Notes under the pieces: model-generated | What the model was told of the DNA's origin: nothing | What the model saw: the letters and a program-made list of their open reading frames with translations, nothing else | Database searches by the model: none | DNA from: Actinokineospora sp. NBRC 105648 | GTDB lineage: Bacteria; Actinomycetota; Actinomycetes; Mycobacteriales; Pseudonocardiaceae | DNA length: 64,000 nucleotides | Assembly: GCF_030269645.1 (NCBI RefSeq) | Contig: NZ_BSTR01000006.1 | Location: 89,541-153,540, forward strand | Direction: 5' to 3' | Program-made: the position numbers and the translations under genes | Part shown: positions 9,602-17,934 of the stretch, one piece after another | How positions within the stretch are numbered: position 1 is the stretch's first letter | How the letters are laid out: each line of letters begins with the position of its first letter

Positions 9602-9635
9602 GGCGGGCGCACGGTCGCGAGACCGTGCGCCCGCC
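9602..9635. terminator. bidirectional hairpin terminator
   Basis: A perfect 15-bp GC-rich stem (9602-9616 with 9621-9635) and a 4-nt loop, between the convergent stops of the LAL regulator and the alpha-galactosidase gene. Confidence 0.88.
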
Positions 9636-9648
9636 GACGAACCAGGGG

Positions 9649-11436
9649 TCAGGCAGCCGGTGGGGTGCTGAAGGGAGCGCTCCACGTCTGGTTCGGTTGG
9701 TAGCTGCCGCAGCTGTAGGTGGCCACGGTCGCGTTCACGTTGTCCAGGGCGCCGCCCGCGATGTCGGCGCACAGCCCGTTCGCCTTGAGCTGGCCCGCGC
9801 GGTTGTAGGTCCACGTCTGCTTCGCGTCATTCGCGTTGCAGGCGGCCAGTTTCAGGCCCGTGGTCTCGCCGGAGACGCACAGGCCGGTGTTGGCCAGCGA
9901 CGCGATCTGGCCGTTCGCCTTGCGCTGCCACTGCTGGTTGTTGTTGCCGGTGCAGCCGTACAGGCCGACCGAGGCACCCGCGGTGGCGCCGCCGTGGGCG
10001 TCCAGGCAGAAGGCGGCGGCCTGGAAACCGGGCTGGGCGGCCTGGATCTGACCGACCGGGAGCGCCGCGCCGCAGTTGCCCGCGGCGATCGTGTACATCG
10101 CGTTGTCGTGCGCGGGGATGGTCGTGGTGATCGAGGCCGTCACCTGGCTCGTGGTGTGCGTCCACAGGTTCTTGGCCGACCGGGCGCAGGTGAGGTTCCC
10201 GAACCCGACCCGCGCCAGGTCGATGGTGTAGTTGGTGCTGCTGGTGCCCTTGTTCAGGACCGTCACCGCGCGGGCGCCGTTCGCGAGCGGCTTGACGACC
10301 ACGTCCACGCCCGGCGACCGCGAGGCCAGGTAGCCGCCCGCGGTGGTGTCCTGGTCCACGGCGATGATGTCGGCGTTCTTCAGGATGCCCAGCTGGGTCG
10401 CGTACGCGGTGGGGTCGGCCGCCATCCTGCGGACGTCGGTGCTGATCATCAGCGGCGAGCCCATCGCCGACCACAGCGCGAACTGGCTGCGCTGCTCGGC
10501 GATGGTGAGCTGGTTGTTGTCGCCGATCAGCAGCATGTCGGCGTCGTTGTGGTTGCCGGGGCCGTTGTAGCGGGCGAGGGCGACGGTGTCGGTGAGGTTC
10601 TGCAGGACGCCGCCCTCGTAGTAGTCGGCGCCGTGCTGCCAGTCCCACGCCGAGGCCGGGTTCGCGTGCCACACGGCGATGTCCGGGCTCACCCGCCACA
10701 TCTGGCCGAGACCGCGCACCCAGTCCATCGTGCGGTACTTCTCCGCCTGCGCGGGCGAAGCGCCCGCGGGCGCGGACTCGTTGAAAAGGATCTTGCGCGG
10801 GTTGTTGGCCGTCGCCGCGCCGAGCGCCCTGGCCGTGGCGGTGAACTCCTGCTGCCGGTTGTCGAACGTCGTGCCGCAGTTGTCCAGCTTGAGCGAGTCG
10901 ACGCCCCAGTAGGCCAGCGAGTTCGCGTCGGCCTGCTCGTGGCCCTGCACGCCGCCGGGCACGCCCTGGCAGGTGTTGACGCCGGACGTGCTGTAGAGCC
11001 CGGTCTCCATGCCCTGGGAGTGGACGTAGTCGGCGTAGTCGGTCAGCTCCCAGTCGAACCCGGGCTGCGAGCTGCCGCCCCAGTTCGCCGCGCCGTGCAG
11101 GTAACCCGCGCTGGTGCGCTGCATCCAGCAGTCGTCGACGGTGAGGTTGGTGTAGCCGGCCGCGACCAGCCCGGTGTCCTTCATGGCCTTGGCCTGGTCC
11201 TGCATGAACTGCTGGAACGAGTACCCGGTGCGGGTCCCGTCGAGCCTCGCCTGGGCGGCGCAGGTGAACCTGGCCCAGTTGTTGAAGCCCATCATCGGCT
11301 TGACGCCGATCGCGGTGGAGGTGTTGGCGGCGATCGGGTCCGCGATCGCGGGCGGCCCGCTGTCCAGCACCGTCACCGCCGTGATCACCGCCAGGACCGC
11401 GTACCCGAAACCGAACGCCACGTGCTGCCTCGCCAT
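9649..11436 (-). CDS. secreted GH27 alpha-galactosidase with C-terminal ricin-type lectin domain
   Basis: A 595-residue exported glycosidase. Start chosen at ATG 11436 (MARQHVAFG) because GGGAGC lies just upstream. A signal peptide spans residues 1-32. The GH27 barrel begins at TPMMGFNNW-like VKPMMGFNNW (residue 46 on). The nucleophile is Asp185 in SLKLDNC and the acid/base is Asp252 in WRVSPDI; the family motif around NHNDADML is at 295-302. A beta-sandwich domain follows, then a CBM13/ricin-B domain (about 475-595) with Q-x-W repeats (QQWQ, QTWT, QTWS). It would remove alpha-linked galactose from plant polysaccharides or oligosaccharides outside the cell. It is divergent from another ricin-domain protein gene, with inverted repeats between them. 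Confidence 0.92.
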   Translation of the reverse strand: MARQHVAFGFGYAVLAVITAVTVLDSGPPAIADPIAANTSTAIGVKPMMGFNNWARFTCAAQARLDGTRTGYSFQQFMQDQAKAMKDTGLVAAGYTNLTVDDCWMQRTSAGYLHGAANWGGSSQPGFDWELTDYADYVHSQGMETGLYSTSGVNTCQGVPGGVQGHEQADANSLAYWGVDSLKLDNCGTTFDNRQQEFTATARALGAATANNPRKILFNESAPAGASPAQAEKYRTMDWVRGLGQMWRVSPDIAVWHANPASAWDWQHGADYYEGGVLQNLTDTVALARYNGPGNHNDADMLLIGDNNQLTIAEQRSQFALWSAMGSPLMISTDVRRMAADPTAYATQLGILKNADIIAVDQDTTAGGYLASRSPGVDVVVKPLANGARAVTVLNKGTSSTNYTIDLARVGFGNLTCARSAKNLWTHTTSQVTASITTTIPAHDNAMYTIAAGNCGAALPVGQIQAAQPGFQAAAFCLDAHGGATAGASVGLYGCTGNNNQQWQRKANGQIASLANTGLCVSGETTGLKLAACNANDAKQTWTYNRAGQLKANGLCADIAGGALDNVNATVATYSCGSYQPNQTWSAPFSTPPAA

Positions 11437-11467
11437 GCGCGCTCCCAAGGTGCGTACTGCGTCAATG

Positions 11468-11493
11468 TGCTCGAAAGGTGGCAACTTCGAGCA
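11468..11493. promoter_or_regulatory. 8-bp inverted repeat upstream of the alpha-galactosidase gene
   Basis: TGCTCGAA at 11468-11475 pairs with TTCGAGCA at 11486-11493 (10-nt spacer), 32 nt upstream of the alpha-galactosidase start. The right arm is part of GCAACTTCGAGCA (11481-11493), which recurs as GCAACTTCGTGCA at 11591-11603. This looks like a repeated regulator site. The binding protein is unknown. Confidence 0.5.
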
Positions 11494-11539
11494 TTAATGA
11501 AAGAAACGGTGACAGGTGAGCGCGGTCACGTCAACCCTC

Positions 11540-11557
11540 GCCGGATGATCATCCGGC
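11540..11557. promoter_or_regulatory. 18-bp perfect palindrome in the divergent intergenic region
   Basis: GCCGGATGATCATCCGGC is a perfect 18-bp palindrome in the 338-bp gap (11437-11774) between the divergent alpha-galactosidase and BNR/ricin protein genes. It has the form of an operator for a dimeric repressor. The rest of the gap is of lower GC and should hold both promoters; no ORF was seen. Confidence 0.5.
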
Positions 11558-11774
11558 TGCGCGGTTATGGTGAATGTTGGGTGATCTCTTGCAACTTCGT
11601 GCAATTGGCTGCACGATGTTGTGCACGCGCCGACCGGATGTCCCGGCGGGCCGGTGGCCCGAGCGGTCGGTGTGCGGCGCACCCGGGTGCGCTGACAACC
11701 GCCATCTCCCGTGAGCCCGCGCCGTCGCGAGCGGATCCCGGCGACGGGCCCGCGCGACCGACTGAGGAGTCCCG

Positions 11775-14000
11775 ATGCACCCTGCCACCTGCGAACCCCC
11801 ACCCGCTCGACGCGGCAGGCGCGCCGCCGCCGTGGCGGCCGTCGTCGCCGTGCTGACCGGCGGCGCGCTGACCGCGGGCCCGGTCGAGGCCGCCCCGCCC
11901 ACCGGCGGCTACACCGTCTCGGTCGGGTCGAAGGGGTCCTGGTCCTACCCGACCGACGCCCCCGCCAGCCCGTACATCGACAAGGACGGCACGTTCTACT
12001 TCCAGCAGTCCTTGGCCCTCTACGGCGCGAGCGACCCGCGGCGGTGGGACTTCTACACCGGTACCAACTTCGACAACGCCACCAGGTCGAGCGCGATCAG
12101 CGACGCGGTGAACCCGGCCAACTCCAGCGACAAGAACAACGACACCACCTGGCGCTGCAACAACAGCCCGACTGGGAAGGAGGCCGCCGCGCCGCCCTCG
12201 GGGTCGAGCTACGCGCACAAGAACTTCTGCGACCTCATCGGGACCTGGGTCGACCCGGACACCGGCGACTGGTACGGCCTGGTGCACAACGAGTTCACGC
12301 CCAACCCGTTCGGCGACGGCCTGCACTACGACGCCATCGACTACGCCGTCTCCACCAACCAGGGCAAGACCTGGGCGATCAAGTCGCACGTGATCACCTC
12401 GCCGTACAGCACCAAACGCGGTGACACCACGGCGTTCCCGAACCAGACGTACTACTACGGCGACGGCGACCAGCGCCTCTACGTGGACACCGCATCGGGC
12501 TACTTCTACGTCTACTACGGCTCGCGCGTGGTGGACAAGAGCGGTGGCTGGAAGGCGTTCTACTCCCGGGTGGCGCGGGCGCCGATCTCGTCGAAGATGG
12601 CCGCGGGCTCCTGGCAGAAGTGGTACGACGGCGGCTGGGCGCAGCCGGGCATCGGCGGCAAGGAGAGCAACCTGGTCCCGGTGTCCTCGGGCAACCCCAA
12701 CGGTTACACGCCCGCGGCCAAGGAGTACAACCCCGCCAACACCGGCACCGCCGACCAGCAGATCGCGGCGGGCACCATGCCCGCGACCTCGCCGCTGTTC
12801 GTCATGGACATCACCTACAACGCCTACCTGGGCCTCTACCTCGGTGAGCCGCAGGCGGTCGACCAGAGCGGCAACGCGCCCCAGCAGTACTACGCCACCG
12901 ACGACCTCGCCTCCCAGAAGTGGTACGCGATCGGCGGCACGGGCAGCTACCACACGGCGTCGTGGTACCGCTGGTTCGTCGACGGCGTGAACAAGACCAA
13001 CTCCACCATCGTCGGCAAGAACTTCCGCGCCTACTGCTCCTTCGGTTGCTCCGGCGACGCTTCCGGTGAGTACATCAACGTGTCGGTCGACAACGCCACG
13101 CGCCCGGCCGCCCCGTTCGACCCGGCCAAGACCTACAAGATCGCCAACGGCGACGGCCGCGTCCTCGCCCAGGTCTCCGGCGGCTCGGCCACCACCTCGG
13201 TCGCCTCGGGCAACGGCTCCACCTCGCAGGCGTGGTCGTTCGCCGGCAACGGCGACGGCTCCTACCGGATCACCAACGCCGCCACCGGCCAGCTCCTCGG
13301 GGTGGATTCGTCCACAGTGGGCACCCGGGCTTGGGGCACCGCGCCGACCGTGACCGCGGCGGGCACCGGTGGTCCGACCGTGGGGCAGCAGTGGTTCATC
13401 GTCCGGAGCGGCTCCGGCCACCGGCTCGTCAACCGGTACAGCGGCCTGGTGCTCGGCCTGTCCGCGACCTCCGGCAGGCTCGTCGAGACAACCCCCACCC
13501 GCCACTGGACCGACAGCACCGGAAACCCGGTCGGCGGCGGCCGCACGGCCGCCCAGCAGACCCTGGCCATCACCGCGGTCGGCACCGCCGGACTCGGCGG
13601 CAACCACAGCATCGCGGTGGGCGGCAAGGCACTGGACGTCCCCGGCCACAGCACCACGGCGGGAACCCAACTGAACACCTGGACCGCCAACGGCGGCGCC
13701 AACCAGACCTGGACCTTCACCGCCCAGGCCGACGGCTCCTACGAACTCCGCAACGTCGAGTCCGGTCTCTGCGCCGACGTCAACGGCGGCGCCACGACCG
13801 CGGGCGCGGCCATCATCCAGTGGACCTGCAGCGGCGGCGCCAACCAGCACTGGAAAGCCACCCAGCAGTCCGACGGCAACTACACCTTCAGCTCGGTGAG
13901 CAGCGGCCTACTGCTGACCACAGCGTCCACATCGGATGGCGCGCTGGTGACCCAACAGGCGAGCACCGGCGGCAGCCTCCAGCGCTGGACGGTGAACTGA
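11775..14000 (+). CDS. secreted BNR-type propeller protein with two ricin-type lectin domains (putative glycoside hydrolase)
   Basis: A 741-residue exported protein (ATG 11775; TGAGGAG upstream). It has an Arg-rich signal peptide ending near VEAAPP. Residues about 45-440 form a repeat-rich beta domain with many Trp/Tyr, including an Asp-box-like STNQGKTW motif; this suggests a five- or six-bladed propeller related to sialidase-like or GH43-like enzymes, but I cannot assign the reaction. Two ricin-B lectin (CBM13-like) modules follow, about 445-580 and 610-741, with QAW/QTW/QHW signatures. It is divergent from the GH27 gene and both carry ricin modules, so they probably act on the same type of extracellular polysaccharide. 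The N-terminal fold is inferred. Confidence 0.75.
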   Translation: MHPATCEPPPARRGRRAAAVAAVVAVLTGGALTAGPVEAAPPTGGYTVSVGSKGSWSYPTDAPASPYIDKDGTFYFQQSLALYGASDPRRWDFYTGTNFDNATRSSAISDAVNPANSSDKNNDTTWRCNNSPTGKEAAAPPSGSSYAHKNFCDLIGTWVDPDTGDWYGLVHNEFTPNPFGDGLHYDAIDYAVSTNQGKTWAIKSHVITSPYSTKRGDTTAFPNQTYYYGDGDQRLYVDTASGYFYVYYGSRVVDKSGGWKAFYSRVARAPISSKMAAGSWQKWYDGGWAQPGIGGKESNLVPVSSGNPNGYTPAAKEYNPANTGTADQQIAAGTMPATSPLFVMDITYNAYLGLYLGEPQAVDQSGNAPQQYYATDDLASQKWYAIGGTGSYHTASWYRWFVDGVNKTNSTIVGKNFRAYCSFGCSGDASGEYINVSVDNATRPAAPFDPAKTYKIANGDGRVLAQVSGGSATTSVASGNGSTSQAWSFAGNGDGSYRITNAATGQLLGVDSSTVGTRAWGTAPTVTAAGTGGPTVGQQWFIVRSGSGHRLVNRYSGLVLGLSATSGRLVETTPTRHWTDSTGNPVGGGRTAAQQTLAITAVGTAGLGGNHSIAVGGKALDVPGHSTTAGTQLNTWTANGGANQTWTFTAQADGSYELRNVESGLCADVNGGATTAGAAIIQWTCSGGANQHWKATQQSDGNYTFSSVSSGLLLTTASTSDGALVTQQASTGGSLQRWTVN

Positions 14001-14014
14001 CCTTTGACAGGCGA

Positions 14015-14057
14015 GGAAAGCGGGGGGTGGCCGAATACCGGCCACCCCCCGCTTTCC
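14015..14057. terminator. bidirectional hairpin terminator
   Basis: A perfect 19-bp stem (14015-14033 with 14039-14057) with a 5-nt loop, ending in a short T run on the plus strand. It terminates the ricin-domain gene and faces the VOC remnant. Confidence 0.88.
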
Positions 14058-14059
14058 CG

Positions 14060-14330
14060 TCAGCGGGCGAACCTGGCGATGGCGGCTGGGGTGAAGAGGT
14101 TGACCAGGTTGCCGTCGGGGTCGCGGAACAGGAGGGAGCGGTTGCCCCAGGGCATCGTGCTGGGCCCGGTCAGGTGATCGGCCACGGCACCGCGCAGGTC
14201 CTGGTGTGCGCTGTCCACGTCGTCCACCAGGAACTCGATGATCACACTCCGGTTCTCGGCGGGGCGCGCGGCACCGGGGGTGAAGACGCCGACGGTCCTG
14301 GTGCTCGCGATCACGAGGGTGGTCGAGGTG
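14060..14330 (-). pseudogene. VOC/glyoxalase-family remnant (3' half)
   Basis: The minus-strand frame carries a good C-terminal half of a glyoxalase/bleomycin-resistance (VOC) protein: IASTRTVGVF, ENRSVIIEFLVDDVDSAH, PWGNRSLLFRDPDGNLVNLFTP. Upstream of about 14330 the match stops. The same-frame extension to 14557 is low-complexity and not VOC-like, and a faint continuation (LVDLLGG) appears in another frame. The first beta-alpha-beta half is therefore missing or frameshifted. It overlaps no other gene. The neighbouring lower-GC gene at 14625 suggests rearrangement here. Confidence 0.65.
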
Positions 14331-14624
14331 GTCCTGTGGGTCGACGGGACCGCCGAGCAGATCGACCAGCGGCTCCCCGCGTCCGTCGCCACCGTGGCGC
14401 AGCCACCGGGCGGGTGGTCCCGCGTGGAACCTCGCGCCGACCGGCTCGGCTGTGCGGCGGCGACTCCGGACGAGGTGGGTGTCGCGGTCAGCCCTTTCCC
14501 GTCTGTCGCGTGGCTGAAGGTTGAAACGCACGCCACCGGTTGCGACCGCTCGTCCATCCAGGCGGAAGATGTCCACTATTTGTCCATTGCCGCGGTGAAT
14601 CTGACCCGTCGTTGGAGGTGTCTG

Positions 14625-16040
14625 GTGCGCGAGACCAGTGTTATTGTGCGGTGCGCTGCCGAGGGTGATCGGAGGGTGTTGTTGTCGGGCAACGTGCACA
14701 ACGAGCACTCGGGTGACGCCCACGTGGTACTCCAGGTCGGCAGCATTCAGGGAGGGGTGACATTTACCCTCGCCCAAAACCGTGACATCGAATTATCGCT
14801 TCGGCACAAGAGGCGGGAGGCCCGTCTTGTGCCGGGCGTGCGAGAGACATTTTACCTTACCGTCACCAACACGTCGCAGCGTGCCCGCAGTCTCGATTTC
14901 GCGGTTCGCGGTGCCGTCGGGCTCGAGTGGCAGGTGGCCACTGGTGGTGCGAAGGTCGAGGACTTCCAGGTCGGCGCGGGTGAGAGTGCGCATCTCAGCT
15001 TGTTGGTGCTGTGCAAGCCCACCGAGCCTGTCGCGGGCAGTGGTGAGCTGGCGGTCGTCGCGACGGACAAGGAGTTGGGGAACGAGGAGTGGTGGGCGAG
15101 CGATGTCCGGCGCTTTCTCATCGAGGAGAAGCCCGGGATAGCCCTCGTCTTGCTCCCGCCGGAGCGGAAAGTGACGAACTCGGGTCTCTATCGGATGCGT
15201 GTTCGCGTCGAGAACCTGGGAAACTCCGAGTTGTGCGGGATTCTGCGAACATCGCCGGACCGCGATGGGTTCGAGCATCCGGATTGGCTTGATTCCAGGC
15301 TGGTCAACTTCATCGGCGAGGCCCGGTTTCATCTGATTCCAGGGCAAGGTGGCGTGGTCGCGCTGGATCTCGAGGTGTTGCTACCCCACTGGGGGATGGC
15401 GGACAAAGTCTGGCACGTTCCCTTTTTTGCCGATCTGTCGAGTGGTGTTGTGGAGGCGACTACTGTCCACAACACACTCGAACAAGTGGGGATTTGGCGT
15501 GAGATTCCCGTGCTGCTGCGTCGCGCCCGCGCGTGGTCGGGTGTCAAGCGGGAACGGCGACGCGGCGTGGTGCTGTTGTGGGGGCTGCTGCTGTTCCTGG
15601 CCGGTGTCTTCGGCTCAGGTGTCTTCGGCGCGCCGAAGGAACCGCTTGCCCAAGCACCCCGCGAGACGGTAGCGGCGGAACCCGGTCGTCCCCAGGGGCT
15701 CACCTACGCGCCTCGCATGGAGTCCTGTGAGCCGGGCACGGTGTTGCTGGTCCTCGAATCGCTCACCGCGGAGGACCTGCGGCTGCACGGTCAGACCATC
15801 CTCGACTACGACGCCATGGTGCTCGACCGCCGAGCGGCGGCTGTGCCCGCGCTTCGGCCGTACCGGGTGCAGTTGAGCAGGCGTCAAGACCTTTGTCAGG
15901 TGACCCAGCAGAAGGCCGGGCCCGCCGAGTTCACCGACCTCGTCTCGATCGGGCCGGTGCCCGCGGCGGATGGTCTCCAGCTCTGCTCGGACCTCGGGCG
16001 GAGCTACCCGACGTCGTGTATTCCCGTCGCCGTGGCGTGA
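14625..16040 (+). CDS. single-pass membrane protein with N-terminal QVGSIQGGV motif and Ig-like repeats
   Basis: A 471-residue protein. GTG 14625 is chosen because GGAGGTG lies 4 nt upstream. The N-terminus carries the pattern N-x-H-S-G-D-A-H-V-V-L-Q-V-G-S-I-Q-G-G-V (in short, VVLQVGSIQGGV at about residues 31-42). This recurs at the N-termini of many actinobacterial proteins with effector or signalling domains (recalled, not searched). Two beta-sandwich domains of NEW3/CARDB type follow (about 55-165 and 170-290). One membrane helix comes next (about 306-325, VVLLWGLLLFLAGVFGSGVFG), then an exported 140-residue domain with four Cys. GC and codon bias are visibly lower than in the neighbours, and there is a TTA codon at 14793-14795; both suggest transfer or tight control. 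Function unknown. Confidence 0.75.
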   Translation: MRETSVIVRCAAEGDRRVLLSGNVHNEHSGDAHVVLQVGSIQGGVTFTLAQNRDIELSLRHKRREARLVPGVRETFYLTVTNTSQRARSLDFAVRGAVGLEWQVATGGAKVEDFQVGAGESAHLSLLVLCKPTEPVAGSGELAVVATDKELGNEEWWASDVRRFLIEEKPGIALVLLPPERKVTNSGLYRMRVRVENLGNSELCGILRTSPDRDGFEHPDWLDSRLVNFIGEARFHLIPGQGGVVALDLEVLLPHWGMADKVWHVPFFADLSSGVVEATTVHNTLEQVGIWREIPVLLRRARAWSGVKRERRRGVVLLWGLLLFLAGVFGSGVFGAPKEPLAQAPRETVAAEPGRPQGLTYAPRMESCEPGTVLLVLESLTAEDLRLHGQTILDYDAMVLDRRAAAVPALRPYRVQLSRRQDLCQVTQQKAGPAEFTDLVSIGPVPAADGLQLCSDLGRSYPTSCIPVAVA

Positions 16041-16313
16041 CGGGGGCGCCACCGGCCGGCTGCGGTTGAGCGCGGCGCCCGGTCGGGGGGCCGTCCTCTC
16101 GCGCGCCCGGTCCGGCTCGTCCGCGGGACCCGGGTACCCGGGTCTCTCGACGGTCGACAGAATTGCCGTCAATTCTGGGAATGTCCGTGAATTGCGGGTA
16201 ATTCCGGGCAATGACCTGGGTGACGTCGCCTTCCACCGCGAGCTCTTCTAGATCGAGATTGGCGCGAACGGGCAAGTATGGACACGGGCTGAGCCCTTTA
16301 TGATAATTACGGT

Positions 16314-17753
16314 ATGTGGAACATTTCTTTACCATCGAGATTTTCGAGGTCCAAGAGATTGGCGGCCGCGGTCGCCGCCGGTATTGCCGTTTCCGTGGCG
16401 ACGACGATCGTGGTCGCGGGCAACGGGCAGGCCTCACCGCACTCCGCCGCCGCGCTCGCGCCCTGTACCGCCCCCGCCTGGGCCGAGGGCACCACCTACA
16501 ACGCCGGCACCGAGGTGACGTACCTGGGCAGGCTCTACAGCGCCAAGGTCACGCACACCGCGTGGCCGGGGGCTGGGTGGAACCCGGTCGCGGGGCGGTC
16601 GCTCTGGACGGACCTGCGCGCGTGTGACGGCAACCCGCCCACGACGACCACCACCCGGCCGACCACGACGACGACCACGACCACCACCCCGCCGACGACC
16701 ACCACGACCCGGCCGACGACGACCACGACTTCACCGACGACCACCACGACCACCACGCCCCCGACGACGACCACCACGACGACCGAGCCCGGTGGTGACA
16801 CCTGCGCGGTCAAGTCGAAGCCCGCCGGGAAGGTCCTCGTCGGCTACTGGGAGAACTGGGACGGCGCTGTCAACGGGGTGCACCCGCCGTTCGGGTGGAC
16901 GCCGGTGGCCAACCCGGCGATCCGGCAGCACGGCTACAACGTGCTCAACGCCGCGTTCCCGGTGATCCGCTCCGACGGCACCGCGCTGTGGGAAGACGGC
17001 ATGGACAGCAACGTCAAGGTCGCCACGCCCGCGGAGATGTGCCAGGCCAAGGCCGCGGGCCAGACGATCCTGATGTCCATCGGCGGCGCGGCGGCGGGTA
17101 TCGACCTGAACTCCGCCACGGTCGCCGACAAGTTCGTCGCCACCATCGTGCCGATCCTGAAGAAGTACAACTTCGACGGCATCGACATCGACATCGAGAC
17201 CGGTCTCTCCGGCGCGGGCAACATCAACCAGCTCTCCGCCTCGCAGACCAACCTCATCCGCATCATCGACGGCGTGCTGGCCCAGATGCCGTCGAACTTC
17301 GGGCTGACCATGGCCCCGGAGACCGCCTACGTCACCGGCGGCAGCGTCACCTACGGCTCGATCTGGGGCGCCTACCTGCCGATCGTCAAGAAGTACGCGG
17401 ACAACGGCAAGCTCTGGTGGCTGAACATGCAGTACTACAACGGCAGCATGTACGGCTGCAGCGGCGACTCCTACCAGGCGGCGACCGTGCAGGGCTTCGT
17501 CAAGCAGACCGAGTGCCTCAACCAGGGCCTGGTCATCCAGGGCACCACGATCCGGGTGCCCTACGACAAGCAGGTCCCCGGGCTGCCCGCGCAGCCGGGC
17601 GCCGGTGGCGGCTACATGTCACCCGCGCTGGTCTCCCAGGCGTGGAACAGCTTCGGGGGCAACCTCAAGGGGCTGATGACCTGGTCGCTCAACTGGGACG
17701 GTTCGAAGAGTTGGAGCTTCGGCGACAACGTCAAGTCGTTGCAGGGCCGGTAA
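16314..17753 (+). CDS. secreted GH18 chitinase with CBM5/12 and Thr/Pro linker
   Basis: A 479-residue exported chitinase. An extended signal peptide spans residues 1-45. A chitin-binding CBM5/12 domain follows (about 51-104: APAWAEGTTYNAGTEVTYLG, then AGWNPVAG and LW). A Thr/Pro linker runs from 109 to 158, then the GH18 barrel from about 172 to 479. The GH18 signature DGIDIDIE at 288-295 gives Glu295 as acid/base, with SIGG at 255-258. This is a ChiD/ChiC-like bacterial subfamily 18 enzyme that cleaves chitin beta-1,4 bonds. No good Shine-Dalgarno sequence precedes ATG 16314; the upstream region is AT-rich. A strong terminator follows. Confidence 0.95.
   Translation: MWNISLPSRFSRSKRLAAAVAAGIAVSVATTIVVAGNGQASPHSAAALAPCTAPAWAEGTTYNAGTEVTYLGRLYSAKVTHTAWPGAGWNPVAGRSLWTDLRACDGNPPTTTTTRPTTTTTTTTTPPTTTTTRPTTTTTSPTTTTTTTPPTTTTTTTEPGGDTCAVKSKPAGKVLVGYWENWDGAVNGVHPPFGWTPVANPAIRQHGYNVLNAAFPVIRSDGTALWEDGMDSNVKVATPAEMCQAKAAGQTILMSIGGAAAGIDLNSATVADKFVATIVPILKKYNFDGIDIDIETGLSGAGNINQLSASQTNLIRIIDGVLAQMPSNFGLTMAPETAYVTGGSVTYGSIWGAYLPIVKKYADNGKLWWLNMQYYNGSMYGCSGDSYQAATVQGFVKQTECLNQGLVIQGTTIRVPYDKQVPGLPAQPGAGGGYMSPALVSQAWNSFGGNLKGLMTWSLNWDGSKSWSFGDNVKSLQGR
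16638..16787 (+). repeat. ACG/ACC triplet repeat coding for the chitinase linker
   Basis: Fifty codons, nearly all Thr with interspersed Pro and Arg, encoded by alternating ACG/ACC triplets. It is an in-frame, likely length-variable, low-complexity linker between the chitin-binding and catalytic domains. It leaves matching open frames on the other strand that are not genes. Confidence 0.9.
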
Positions 17754-17794
17754 TCCGGGACACGACAACCCGGGTGCACGGCGATGTGAACGCC

Positions 17795-17837
17795 AAGGGC
17801 CCGTCCGGCCCGAACACGAGGGGCCGGACGGGCCCTT
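17795..17837 (+). terminator. chitinase terminator
   Basis: A perfect 17-bp stem (17795-17811 with 17821-17837), a 9-nt loop and a following TCCC, 42 nt after the chitinase stop. Confidence 0.85.
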
Positions 17838-17879
17838 TCCCGTGCCCGTCCCGAGGACGCCGGGACCGCGGGTATCGCC

Positions 17880-17903
17880 GGCGTATCCAAAACTGGATAC
17901 GCC
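17880..17903. promoter_or_regulatory. 10-bp inverted repeat upstream of the VanZ gene
   Basis: GGCGTATCCA (17880-17889), AAAC, then TGGATACGCC (17894-17903): a perfect 10-bp inverted repeat with a 4-nt spacer, 31 nt upstream of the VanZ-family start codon. It is not followed by a T run and sits where a TetR-type operator would be. No TetR gene lies next to it, so the regulator would have to act from elsewhere. Confidence 0.5.
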
Positions 17904-17934
17904 ACCGCAACAGCCCATCGGTTCCAATGGGGGC

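Noticed and set aside
8218-11856. Open frame of over 1200 codons on the plus strand
   Set aside because: It spans the LAL regulator out of frame, a terminator and the alpha-galactosidase antisense. No domain or codon support.
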